Shown piece after piece: positions 1-7,503 of a stretch of 10,181 nt of DNA. The position numbers were made by a program, and so were the translations under genes. Under the pieces are notes generated by a model, which was not told where the DNA came from, made no database searches, and was given only the letters and a program-made list of their open reading frames with translations. The stretch's first letter is position 1, and each line of letters starts with the position of its first letter. Origin of the DNA: an uncultured Clostridia bacterium (GTDB lineage Bacteria; Bacillota; Clostridia; TANB77; CAG-508); the NCBI GenBank assembly GCA_947628885.1, contig CANRBO010000036.1, positions 1-10,181 on the forward strand. The letters run 5' to 3'.

Positions 1-505
1 CTAATGCTATCATTATTAATGTTGGTAAAAATGTTATTATTCCTGAACCTATTGATAATAATACGTTTTGTTCTTTAGGATTAAAACTTATGCCATTTCC
101 TTCTTCAACTTTTTTTTGTATTAATTCTACAAAAGCTTGTGAGTTAGGTATAATTACTTTTTTGGTTAATTCTTTTAATTTTTCCTTATTTTCAGGATCT
201 TCCTCATCTAACATATTTCCATTTTCATCTTTATATGTTACTACTGCAGAATTACCTCCAACTGTCATTTCTACTTTTCCTATTTTTCCTTGATCAATAT
301 CTCTGATTAATTCTGTATATTCTATTTTATTTTTTTCATCATTGTTTTTTGTGTATATAAAATATGTTAATGCTCCTGCTAAAGCTACTATTAATATAAT
401 AACTATCCATAATAATTTTTTATTATTGTTTTTATTTTTATTCTTGTTTGAATTTTGTTCATTTGACTTTTCTATATTTTCTTCCTCATAATTATTATTC
501 GGCAT
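1..505 (-). CDS. ftsH: FtsH-type ATP-dependent zinc metalloprotease, N-terminal part only (cut by window edge)
   Basis: FtsH is a membrane-anchored hexameric AAA+ protease that degrades misassembled membrane proteins and some regulators. Only the first 168 residues are inside the window. They show a hydrophilic Asn/Lys/Glu-rich cytoplasmic head (1-30), a membrane segment (about 31-52), an external domain of about 90 residues (about 60-145) with the FtsH_ext-like opening IEYTELIRDIDQGKIGKVEM, and the start of a second membrane segment (about 148 onward). The AAA+ and HExxH protease domains would lie beyond position 1, so they are not seen. The ATG at 503-505 has GGAGG 12 nt upstream, inside the end of the preceding gene, whose stop is 2 bp away; this suggests translational coupling. 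The assignment rests on topology and the external-domain motif, so another two-membrane-segment protein is possible but unlikely. Confidence 0.78.
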   Translation of the reverse strand, partial: MPNNNYEEENIEKSNEQNSNKNKNKNNNKKLLWIVIILIVALAGALTYFIYTKNNDEKNKIEYTELIRDIDQGKIGKVEMTVGGNSAVVTYKDENGNMLDEEDPENKEKLKELTKKVIIPNSQAFVELIQKKVEEGNGISFNPKEQNVLLSIGSGIITFLPTLIMIAL

Positions 506-507
506 GA

Positions 508-1563
508 TTATCTTTTTCCTCCTTCAATATTTGCCTGTGGTTCCGGATTATTTTTCTTTTCCTTTAATTTACCTTTGACTCTCTTTTTAACTTCTCCCAA
601 TGTTTTATCTTTTTCTTCATCTTCGTTATCTTTCTTATCATCTTCTTTGTTCTTTTCATCAGGATTTTCTTTATTTTCTTGTTCTCTTTCCAATTTCTTT
701 ATCTCTATTGTTGCTTTTATTATCTCTTTCTTTTTTATTAATTCTGATCTCATGATTAATATTACAGCAACTATATAAATATATGAAATTAATGTGTACA
801 TAATTTGGAAATATGACATATAGAAGCCAGTAAATACATTTGCACATGAGTATATTAAATTAACTATAATAGGCAATGTTAACGCATATATTGCTATCAT
901 TACACATTGAGAATATTTTAATGCTATTCTTGCCATTTTGCTAATAATTATAACTAACAAAGATAGTGCTAAAACATCTATTAATGTACTTATTGTGTAC
1001 ATAAAATATGTTGTGATAAATATTGATAAATATACAGTTGCATCTATTACTGATACATTATTTTCTATTAAATCTATCATACTTTCTTTTGTAATTTCTT
1101 CTGTTTCAAAATTATCAAGTAGATTTTCATAACTTATTTCTGTTTGAGTATAGTTTGATATAAGGATAAATTTATTCTGCAATGCTAATCCTACAATTCC
1201 GTCATATTCTGATATTTCATCTGCATACTTGTCAGCTGTATCAATCGTATCATCTAATATTAATTTGTACTTAAATTCATTATCATTTTTTATTATTATA
1301 GGTTCTTCATTTTCTACATCTAATCCCTGTGCATTTATTGTAAAATTAGGTATATCATTTCTAACATAATTACAAAAATCAGATAAATATTCATTAGTTT
1401 TATATGTCATAACTGCTGATAAAATTATTGTGAATATCGCCATTATTTCCAATAAATAGAATATAGATCTTCTTAATTTTTCTGATATTAAAATATTATA
1501 TTTATCTAGGTCTTTTATACTTAATAGTATTTTTTTGAAAAATGGAATCTTTTTTTCTCGCAT
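508..1563 (-). CDS. DUF1189-like polytopic membrane protein
   Basis: This is a membrane protein of unknown function resembling the DUF1189 family of Bacillota. Numbered from the earlier ATG at 1569 (353 aa), it has a short basic amphipathic N-terminus with FFKKILLSIKDLDKYN (10-25), a first membrane segment (about 36-56), an external domain of about 120 residues (57-175), four more hydrophobic segments (about 176-196, 197-213, 219-240, 254-274), and a highly charged Lys/Glu/Asp cytoplasmic tail (275-353). I prefer the second ATG, at 1561-1563 (351 aa): AAAGGA lies 9 nt upstream of it but only 3 nt from the first. The gene follows cysS by 43 bp and its stop is 2 bp before ftsH, so it is very probably co-transcribed with both. 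No catalytic motif is visible. The link to FtsH or envelope biogenesis is inferred from position only. The family call comes from pattern recall, not a search. Confidence 0.68.
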   Translation of the reverse strand: MREKKIPFFKKILLSIKDLDKYNILISEKLRRSIFYLLEIMAIFTIILSAVMTYKTNEYLSDFCNYVRNDIPNFTINAQGLDVENEEPIIIKNDNEFKYKLILDDTIDTADKYADEISEYDGIVGLALQNKFILISNYTQTEISYENLLDNFETEEITKESMIDLIENNVSVIDATVYLSIFITTYFMYTISTLIDVLALSLLVIIISKMARIALKYSQCVMIAIYALTLPIIVNLIYSCANVFTGFYMSYFQIMYTLISYIYIVAVILIMRSELIKKKEIIKATIEIKKLEREQENKENPDEKNKEDDKKDNEDEEKDKTLGEVKKRVKGKLKEKKNNPEPQANIEGGKR

Positions 1564-1606
1564 TTTCATTATTCCTTTCTTTTCCTATATTTTCTACCCT
1601 TTTATT

Positions 1607-3040
1607 CTATATTTTTTCTAATTCTGTTCCTTCTTTTGTATCTTTAATATTATATCCTTTTTCTTTTATTTCATCTCTAATTTTATCGGCTATTTTCCAA
1701 TTTTTTTCTGTTTTTGCCTTATTTCTTTTTTCAATTAATTCTTGTATTTCTTGTGGTATTTGTATTTCTTTTTGCATATATTTTTGTGAATTTTTTAAAT
1801 CCAAACCTAACACTTCGTCAATTTTTTCTAATAATTTTGCAAACTCTTTTGATTTTATATCATTTCTAATTATTTCCCAAACTACACCCATTGCTACTGG
1901 CATATTTAGGTCGTCATTTATTGCTTCATGAAATCTATTTTCGAATTCTATTACTTTTTGATTTACTATTTCTACATTTTCAACATTTTCTTTTACTTCT
2001 AGGTGCTTTAAATATCCCTCTCTCAATCTATTTAATGCTACTTGAAAAGATTTTACACCTTCAAAAGTAAAATTCAATTTATTTCTATAATGCGAACTAT
2101 AACAAAACAATTTATATGCTAATGGTTCAATCCCTTGTTCTTGCAAATCTTTAAGTCTATACACATTTCCAAGTGATTTTGACATTTTTCCACCGTTTAC
2201 TAACAAGAATTCACAGTGCATCCACACATTAGCAGGGTTATGTCCAAATGAACCTTTACATTGTGCTATTTCATTTTCATGATGTATTGGAATATGGTCA
2301 ACTCCTCCTGTATGTATGTCAAAATTTTCTCCTAGATATTTTCTTCCCATTGCTGAACATTCTATATGCCAACCCGGATAAGACTTGCCCCAAGGACTAT
2401 CCCATTTCATTAAATGATTTTCAGGTGCCTTTATCCATATTGCAAAATCATAAGGATTTCTTTTCTCAGGATCTACCTCTATTCTTGCCCCATGGTCTTC
2501 TCCTGATAAATCATTATTTGAAAGAATAGGGTATTTATCTAATTTTGATACATCAAAATAAATCCCTTTGCTTGTTTCATATCCATAGCCATTATCTATT
2601 ATTTCTTTTACCATTTGTATCATTTCTTTTATATTGTCAGTTGCTTTCGTTATTATTTCAGGTTTATCAATATTTAGTGCTTCTAAATCTTCCATAAAGG
2701 CTTTAGTATAAAATTCTGCTATTTCATAAGGGTCTTTTCCTTCTTTTTTTGCTGCTTTTTCCATTTTATCTTCACCTGTATCAGCATCTGAAGTTAGATG
2801 TCCTACATCTGTTATGTTCATTACATGCTTTAGTTCATAACCATTGTATTTACACATCCTTCTTAAGTTATCCATAAATATATATGATCTATAATTTCCT
2901 ATGTGGGCATAGCTGTAGACAGTTGGTCCACAGCTATATATATTTACACAATTTTCCTTTATAGGAAGAAATTCTTCTTTTTTATGTGTTAGAGTATTGT
3001 ATAATTTAATTTGCATGTATTTTTTGTATGATAAAATCAT
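1607..3040 (-). CDS. cysS: Cysteine--tRNA ligase (CysRS)
   Basis: This class I aminoacyl-tRNA synthetase charges tRNA-Cys with cysteine using ATP in the cytoplasm. Numbered from 3040 (477 aa), it carries CGPTVY (37-42), the HIGH-type signature HIGN (46-49) and KMSKS (285-289). All four expected zinc ligands can be placed: Cys37, Cys228 (HIEC), His253 and Glu257 (HHENE). The C-terminal part is helical with the DALR-type anticodon region (about 340-477). Length is normal for the family. Start choice is open. The ATG at 3038-3040 has AAAGGAG only 3 nt away, while the ATG at 3014-3016 (residue 9) begins where CysRS proteins normally start (MQIKLYNTLT) but has no close ribosome binding site. Only 14 bp separate it from the upstream PBP gene, so there is no room for its own promoter or T-box leader, and expression probably depends on the operon promoter. 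Confidence 0.97.
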   Translation of the reverse strand: MILSYKKYMQIKLYNTLTHKKEEFLPIKENCVNIYSCGPTVYSYAHIGNYRSYIFMDNLRRMCKYNGYELKHVMNITDVGHLTSDADTGEDKMEKAAKKEGKDPYEIAEFYTKAFMEDLEALNIDKPEIITKATDNIKEMIQMVKEIIDNGYGYETSKGIYFDVSKLDKYPILSNNDLSGEDHGARIEVDPEKRNPYDFAIWIKAPENHLMKWDSPWGKSYPGWHIECSAMGRKYLGENFDIHTGGVDHIPIHHENEIAQCKGSFGHNPANVWMHCEFLLVNGGKMSKSLGNVYRLKDLQEQGIEPLAYKLFCYSSHYRNKLNFTFEGVKSFQVALNRLREGYLKHLEVKENVENVEIVNQKVIEFENRFHEAINDDLNMPVAMGVVWEIIRNDIKSKEFAKLLEKIDEVLGLDLKNSQKYMQKEIQIPQEIQELIEKRNKAKTEKNWKIADKIRDEIKEKGYNIKDTKEGTELEKI

Positions 3041-3054
3041 ACTCTCCTTTCTAA

Positions 3055-5736
3055 TTAGTTTACGATGTTATTTCCAGTTGTTGTATTTCCACCAATTGTT
3101 GTATTGCCTCCTGTTGTTGTATTTCCACTTACAACATTTCCTCCAGTGGTTGTATTGCCTCCTGCTGTACTTCCACCTTCATATTGGTTTACAGTTATAG
3201 TAATTGTTGAACCTTTAGGTGCTTCTGCTGATGTACTTTGTTTTAATACAACTCCTTTTTTCTTATTTCTATCATTGTCTTTTAATACTTTTACAATAAA
3301 TCCAGCATTTTCCAGTTCTCTTTTAGCCTCTGCTTCTGTTTTTCCAACAACGTTTGGAACTTTTACCTTTTGAGCCTCTGTATGGACATTACATGTTTCA
3401 GTTGGTGCTTCTTGTGCTGATTGTCTTGGTGACCAACTTCCATTTTTCTCGGTATCAATTACAACTCCAAAATTCCTACTTTCAGTATCTGTACAGAATT
3501 CTGTTGCAATTTTTCCTGTTTCCTTACAAATATTTAGTGTTTGATGACCGTCACAATCTGCTGGTTGATTATCTTCTGCAAATATTTCTTGGTATGTATC
3601 TCTACAATTTTCTTTTGCTTTTTTACCAGTTGTTTTACAAATTGTTAGTGTAACAATTCCTGCTGGTTTTTCAAATTTCTTTGCCTCTAGTCCTGTATGA
3701 ACTTTTTTCATAACAGGGAACCATATTGCTGCTGCTGGGTTAGTACTTCCCCAATAGCTCATCCTGTGTCCTTTTCCGTCATAATCATATCCGTCATCTG
3801 CTCCATACCAACATGCTGCTGCATAATATGGTGTAAATCCACAGAACCACCTATCTACTGCACTATCTGATGTTCCAGTCTTTCCGCCTACATCCATAGC
3901 TCCTAAAACACCTGCATATCCACCAGCTGTTCCACCTGATGTTACTGGTCCTTGCAAAATTGTACTTTCTATATATGCATTTTCTTCAGTCATTACTCTT
4001 GTTTTTTCTTGTTTAGCTTCAATTATTGTAGCACCACTTTTATCTACAACTTTTGTGTAAAATGTTGGTGTAATATATACACCTTTGTTAGCTATCATCG
4101 CAAATCCTGCCGCCATTTGAACAGGAGTAACGCTTGGTGCTCCTAGAGCCATACTTAGTCCTAAATCACTGCTATCAACATCTATTCCTATCTTTGATAA
4201 AAAGTCTTGTGATTTACTTAATCCTAATAATGAAAGAAGTTTTACTTCTGTAACATTATATGAGTGTTTTATAGCATCTCTAATTGATACTATTCCTCCG
4301 TAACTATTACTATCATTACGAGGTTTATATGTTCCAAAACTTGTTGGTGTGTCATTAAATAATGTTGATGCATTTATAACTTTATTTTCTAATCCAGGTG
4401 CAATTGTAACTAATGGCTTAAATGAAGAACCCGGTTGACGTTCTGATAATCCTCTATTTAATCCAAGCGTATCTTGATTTTGTCCTAGAGCTCCAACTTC
4501 TCCTACAACATAACCATTTGAAGGATTAATTATTACCATAGCTGATTGTCCTGGCTCATGTTTGCCTCTACCGTCATCACTCGTTCCTTGTATGATGTAT
4601 TTAGATAAAGCAAATTCTTCCTCCATTTTACTTTGGATACTTGGATCAACAGTCGTATAGATACTGTATCCACTATTAATAGCCATTTCTCTAGCTTCAC
4701 TATAACTTATATCCATTTCATTAGAAAGCTCTTGTGCAATTTGATTAATTGCAGCAGCTGTATGGAAAGATAATCCTCCATTTCCATTTGATTGACTTCC
4801 TTTTTCAAATGCTAAACCATTATTTGTTTCTTCCACTGCTTGGTTATATTCTTCTTCTGAAATCTTTCCTAATTCTTTCATCTTAGCTAGTACATTAAGT
4901 GTTCTGGTTTTAATTTTTTCACTGTTATCGGTCTCTGAGAAAGGATTATATGAGTTAGGTGAATTATTTATTCCTGCTATAAACGCTGTTTGTGCAATAC
5001 TTATATCTTTAGCATATCTATTAAAGTAATATATTGATGCTGCTTCTACACCTCTAATTTCCAATCCTGACGAACTTCCTAAATAAATCCTATTCAAATA
5101 TCTCTCTAGGATCTGCTTTTTATCAAGCATTTTTTCTACTTGGACAGCTCTTGACCACTCTCTTATCTTTCTTTCTATTCCAGCTAATCCGCTTCTTTCA
5201 TCATCTTTCATAGTAATTTTTATAAGCTGTTGAGTAATTGTACTTCCACCGAAAGAACCTTTTCCACCACTAAATACATAATTAGCAATAGCATGCAATG
5301 TCCTTTTTATGTCAATTCCATTATGTTCATAATATCTCTCATCTTCTATTGCAACAAAAGCATCTGGTAGTTTTCCCATTTCTTCAAGAGTAAGTTTTTT
5401 ATGTATTTCATCACCCGTCAATGTATTAATCAATTCTCCATTTCCGTCATAAATAAGAGCTCCACCTGAATCTGTTAAAAGCTGTTCTTCTGTTAGCGCC
5501 CATTTATCAGTTTTAAATATCGCCACTACTCCTGCTATTCCCGCTACAATTAAAATTACAAATAATATAAAACATATTTTTAAAAATAGTCTTAATTTTG
5601 GATGTTTCTTTTTTTTCTTTTTCTTCTTCTTTGATCCTTCAACTATTACTGTATTTTCTTCTTCATTTATATGTTGTTCTTTATAATTTCTCGTCTTGTT
5701 TCTTTCATGACTGTTCTTTTTACTTCTTCTTTTCAT
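3055..5736 (-). CDS. Class A penicillin-binding protein (PBP1A type, glycosyltransferase/transpeptidase) with PASTA domain
   Basis: This bifunctional peptidoglycan synthase polymerises lipid II and cross-links stem peptides outside the membrane. The 893 residues read in order: a basic cytoplasmic head with nine consecutive lysines (36-44); a membrane anchor (about 48-74); a GT51 glycosyltransferase domain with catalytic Glu131 in AIEDERYYEHNG, GGSTITQQ (163-170) and RKIREWSRAVQVEK (189-202); and a transpeptidase domain with SxxK Ser437-Lys440, SxN Ser492-Asn494 and KTG 619-621. Then come a Cys-containing linker with two ICKxTGK motifs (699-705, 736-742), one PASTA domain (about 789-850) and a Gly/Asn/Thr-rich tail (853-893). 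All catalytic motifs are intact. The ATG is preceded by AGGAGG with 5 nt spacing. It is the first gene of a probable pbp-cysS-DUF1189-ftsH operon. The tail and PASTA domain probably sit in the wall; the exact PBP subclass is inferred. Confidence 0.96.
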   Translation of the reverse strand: MKRRSKKNSHERNKTRNYKEQHINEEENTVIVEGSKKKKKKKKKHPKLRLFLKICFILFVILIVAGIAGVVAIFKTDKWALTEEQLLTDSGGALIYDGNGELINTLTGDEIHKKLTLEEMGKLPDAFVAIEDERYYEHNGIDIKRTLHAIANYVFSGGKGSFGGSTITQQLIKITMKDDERSGLAGIERKIREWSRAVQVEKMLDKKQILERYLNRIYLGSSSGLEIRGVEAASIYYFNRYAKDISIAQTAFIAGINNSPNSYNPFSETDNSEKIKTRTLNVLAKMKELGKISEEEYNQAVEETNNGLAFEKGSQSNGNGGLSFHTAAAINQIAQELSNEMDISYSEAREMAINSGYSIYTTVDPSIQSKMEEEFALSKYIIQGTSDDGRGKHEPGQSAMVIINPSNGYVVGEVGALGQNQDTLGLNRGLSERQPGSSFKPLVTIAPGLENKVINASTLFNDTPTSFGTYKPRNDSNSYGGIVSIRDAIKHSYNVTEVKLLSLLGLSKSQDFLSKIGIDVDSSDLGLSMALGAPSVTPVQMAAGFAMIANKGVYITPTFYTKVVDKSGATIIEAKQEKTRVMTEENAYIESTILQGPVTSGGTAGGYAGVLGAMDVGGKTGTSDSAVDRWFCGFTPYYAAACWYGADDGYDYDGKGHRMSYWGSTNPAAAIWFPVMKKVHTGLEAKKFEKPAGIVTLTICKTTGKKAKENCRDTYQEIFAEDNQPADCDGHQTLNICKETGKIATEFCTDTESRNFGVVIDTEKNGSWSPRQSAQEAPTETCNVHTEAQKVKVPNVVGKTEAEAKRELENAGFIVKVLKDNDRNKKKGVVLKQSTSAEAPKGSTITITVNQYEGGSTAGGNTTTGGNVVSGNTTTGGNTTIGGNTTTGNNIVN
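3077..3163 (-). repeat. 18-bp tandem repeats encoding the Gly/Asn/Thr tail of the PBP
   Basis: Units of 18 bp begin at 3077, 3095 and 3113, and after a degenerate 15-bp segment another begins at 3146. Each encodes roughly GGNTTT or GGNTTI. Copies differ at several bases, so this is an old, diverged coding repeat and not a fresh slippage tract. It lies entirely within the last 40 codons of the PBP gene and keeps the frame (units divisible by 3). Confidence 0.8.
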
Positions 5737-5768
5737 ACATACCTCCTAAAGGGTAAATTACTAGATAT

Positions 5769-5797
5769 ATTATATTACAAATATTCTAATAATACAA
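5769..5797 (-). promoter_or_regulatory. Probable sigma-A promoter for the pbp-cysS-DUF1189-ftsH run
   Basis: On the minus strand there is a perfect -10 TATAAT (5769-5774), a 17-bp spacer and a weak -35 TTGTAT (5792-5797, 3 of 6 matching TTGACA). It begins only 4 bp after the stop of the repaired dprA frame and lies about 30 bp upstream of the PBP start codon. Perfect TATAAT matches are common by chance in sequence this AT-rich, so the support is moderate. Confidence 0.5.
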
Positions 5798-5800
5798 GAA

Positions 5801-6467
5801 CTAAAACAAATTTAAGTCATTAATATTTAATTCATCTGTAATAACCTCTGCACCTCGCTTAATTAGTTCATTAGTTCCTTTTGAATTTTCCGAAAAAATA
5901 TTTCCGTGGTATAGCAAATAATCTTTTACCCTGTTCTAGTGCAAAGTTAGCAGTAATAAGTGCTCCACTTTTTTCTTTAGCTTCTACTATAACAGTGCCT
6001 TGCGATAAACCACTTATTATTCTATTCCTTTTTGGAAAATTTTCTGCTAATGGTTTTACTCCTATTGGATATTCACTTACAATCGCACCACCATTTAACA
6101 CTATATTTTTAGCTAATTCTCTATTCTCAGTAGGATAAATCATATCAAGTCCGTGTGCCATAACTGCTATTGTTTTGCCACCAGCCTTTAGACAACCAAT
6201 ATGCGCAAATGTATCTATTCCTTTTGCCAAACCACTTATTATGATTATATTTTGCTTAGCTAAATTATAAGACAATTTTTCAGCAATTTTAGCTCCATAA
6301 TTTGTACAATCCCTGCTTCCAACTATCGATACAGAATTTCTTCTGAGTAATTCCGCATTTCCAATAACATATAGATTTTGAGGACATTCATTTATTTGTG
6401 TCAATAAATAAGGAAATTGCAATTCTGTACTTTTAATCTCTTTTATATTGTATTTAATAATTTTCAC
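5801..6467 (-). pseudogene. dprA: DNA-processing protein DprA/Smf, compact form, frameshifted near the C-terminus
   Basis: DprA binds incoming single-stranded DNA and loads RecA during natural transformation. The uninterrupted frame, 5871-6467 (198 aa), covers the Rossmann-like core: IVGSR (48-52), SGLAKGID (78-85), GLDMIYPTEN (106-115), the signature FPKRNRIISGLS (144-155) and EKSGALITANFALEQG (165-180). After Pro187 it reads RKYFFGKFKRN and stops. Dropping one base at 5906 (or 5907) restores the family motif PGN and a plausible tail, SENSKGTNELIKRGAEVI and onward, ending at TAG 5801-5803, giving 221 aa. The N-terminal SAM domain and C-terminal winged helix of many DprAs are absent, so this is a core-only version. 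The start is taken as GTG at 6465-6467, because an in-frame TAA lies two codons upstream. The break may be a sequencing error or a real, possibly mild, truncation, since the core is intact. Confidence 0.85.
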
Positions 6468-6490
6468 CTCACTTTAATTAAATTTAAAAC

Positions 6491-6532
6491 TTTTATTAGC
6501 GCCTAGATTTATTTTATTAGCACCTAAATTTA
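6491..6532 (-). repeat. 21-bp tandem direct repeat in the dprA leader
   Basis: Two adjacent 21-bp copies (6491-6511 and 6512-6532) match at 19 of 21 positions; the differences are both G/A, at repeat positions 11 and 16. The core reads TTATTAG then CGCC or CACC on the plus strand. The repeat lies between a candidate promoter and the dprA start, roughly at and downstream of the expected transcription start. It could be a pair of operator half-sites or simply a local duplication. Confidence 0.75.
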
Positions 6533-6538
6533 TATTAA

Positions 6539-6566
6539 AATATAAATCTTAAAAAGATAATGTCTA
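6539..6566 (-). promoter_or_regulatory. Possible sigma-A promoter for dprA
   Basis: Minus-strand -35 TAGACA (6561-6566, 5 of 6) is followed by a 16-bp spacer and -10 TATATT (6539-6544, 5 of 6). It sits just after the terminator of the preceding transcription unit and before the 21-bp repeats, a sensible place for a new start. The AT-richness makes chance matches likely. Confidence 0.4.
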
Positions 6567-6573
6567 TTTATCT

Positions 6574-6610
6574 AAAAAAACAAAAGGAGACTATATGAAA
6601 TTAGTCCCCC
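6574..6610 (-). terminator. Rho-independent terminator after the cytidylate-kinase-like gene
   Basis: On the minus strand an 8-bp stem GGGGACTA/TAGTCTCC (6602-6609 with 6586-6593; one G-U pair) closes an 8-nt loop and is followed by a T-rich run TTTTGTTTTTTT (6574-6585). It begins 4 bp after the stop codon of the kinase gene, so it should end the rpoZ-kinase transcript. Confidence 0.88.
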
Positions 6611-6613
6611 ACA

Positions 6614-7174
6614 TTAATTTTCAATCCATTTTTTATATTCTTCTATTATTTTATCTGCAACCTGATTTGGAGTATAGTTTGAAGTATCTATTACCAAATC
6701 ATAATTTGACATATCACTTCTATCAACTCCATATATATTCGCATATCTTTTATTTTCTAATTTATATCTCAAAATCATATCTTCTTTTTGCTCTTCAATA
6801 GTTGCAAAATTCTCAGTATCTTTTCTATCATTATCATAAAATGCTCTTTTAGCAGCCACATCAATATCTACTTTCAAATAAACTTTAAAAGATTCCGGAA
6901 CTGCATACCAACCAAGTCTTGCGTCTATTACAAAGTTATCATGAATTTTGGCATATTCAGCAGCACTTCTTTCAATTTCCTTATCTATTTCAGGATGTTT
7001 TTCCACATATTTTCCAAAACTTGTAACATCCATTTCTTTTTCTTTTGCTAACTTTCTAAAATATGTACCATTTCTATATACTTCGTACCCCAATTTTTCA
7101 ACTAGTATATTTGAAACTGTACCTTTTCCACTTGCTAAATCTCCTGAAATTGATATAATATGCTTCTTTTCCAT
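6614..7174 (-). CDS. Cytidylate-kinase-like P-loop nucleoside monophosphate kinase
   Basis: This is probably a cytoplasmic (d)CMP kinase, or a related P-loop kinase, moving phosphate from ATP to a nucleoside monophosphate. The 186-aa protein has a Walker A GDLASGKGT (11-19), an NMP-binding stretch NGTYFRKLAKEKEMDV (35-50), an ARLGWY segment (85-90) and a lid/arginine region with Arg110, Arg136 and Arg143. It then runs KRYANIYGVDRSDMSNYDLV (142-161). This short architecture resembles the compact, archaeal-type Cmk rather than the 220-aa bacterial Cmk. The ATG at 7172-7174 has GAGGG 4 nt upstream; an in-frame GTG at 7189 has no ribosome binding site, so I use the ATG. It starts 39 bp after rpoZ and is followed by a strong terminator, making rpoZ-kinase a two-gene unit. 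The substrate cannot be fixed from sequence; a small-molecule kinase of another type is possible. Confidence 0.8.
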   Translation of the reverse strand: MEKKHIISISGDLASGKGTVSNILVEKLGYEVYRNGTYFRKLAKEKEMDVTSFGKYVEKHPEIDKEIERSAAEYAKIHDNFVIDARLGWYAVPESFKVYLKVDIDVAAKRAFYDNDRKDTENFATIEEQKEDMILRYKLENKRYANIYGVDRSDMSNYDLVIDTSNYTPNQVADKIIEEYKKWIEN

Positions 7175-7213
7175 ATATCCCTCTATCACCTTTAGTTTTG
7201 TAAATGAGAATTT

Positions 7214-7471
7214 TTACACTTCACTTTCTGTCTTTTTAACTTCATTTTCTGTTTCTTTTGATTTTTCATCCCATTGAGATTGATTATATATTTTAACTTT
7301 TCCTTCTTCAATTTCATCTGCTGCAAGAGTAACCGGTGATACATCATCCTTATCAGTCATTGGTTTACTTCCTCTTGAAATTTGTCTAGCTCTTTTAGCT
7401 GTTGCTATAACTAAACTATATCTATTTTCTGCTTTATCAAGCAATTCTACAACTGTAGGTTTAACTATCAT
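7214..7471 (-). CDS. rpoZ: DNA-directed RNA polymerase subunit omega
   Basis: Omega is the small RNA polymerase subunit that helps beta-prime fold and stay assembled. The 85-aa product has the family's conserved helix NRYSLVIATAKRARQI (16-31) and the downstream segment VTLAADEIEEGKV (47-59), followed by a Lys/Glu-rich variable tail (66-85). Length is normal. The ATG at 7469-7471 is preceded by AAGGAGGAG with about 9 nt spacing. It is first in a two-gene unit with the cytidylate-kinase-like gene. In many Bacillota rpoZ follows gmk (guanylate kinase); here nothing like gmk is upstream, and a different P-loop kinase follows instead. Confidence 0.96.
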   Translation of the reverse strand: MIVKPTVVELLDKAENRYSLVIATAKRARQISRGSKPMTDKDDVSPVTLAADEIEEGKVKIYNQSQWDEKSKETENEVKKTESEV

Positions 7472-7503
7472 AACAAACTTCTCCTCCTTAAAATATATCT
7501 AAT

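Noticed and set aside
90..293. Plus-strand 67-aa frame near the left edge
   Set aside because: It is antisense to the ftsH external domain, with no ribosome binding site and no family resemblance.
1542..1931. Plus-strand 129-aa frame, Ser/Phe-rich and hydrophobic
   Set aside because: It overlaps the end of cysS and the start of the DUF1189 gene on the other strand. Its composition is that expected from the complement of Lys/Glu-rich coding sequence.
5891..5901. Slippery T TTT TTC heptamer just after the dprA frame break, suggesting programmed frameshifting
   Set aside because: A -1 slip there leads to a different frame that stops soon after. The frame that restores DprA needs +1, and the PGN motif places the extra base before the T run.
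7175..7189. Upstream GTG start for the kinase
   Set aside because: It has no spaced ribosome binding site, while the ATG at 7174 has GAGGG and matches the expected N-terminus.
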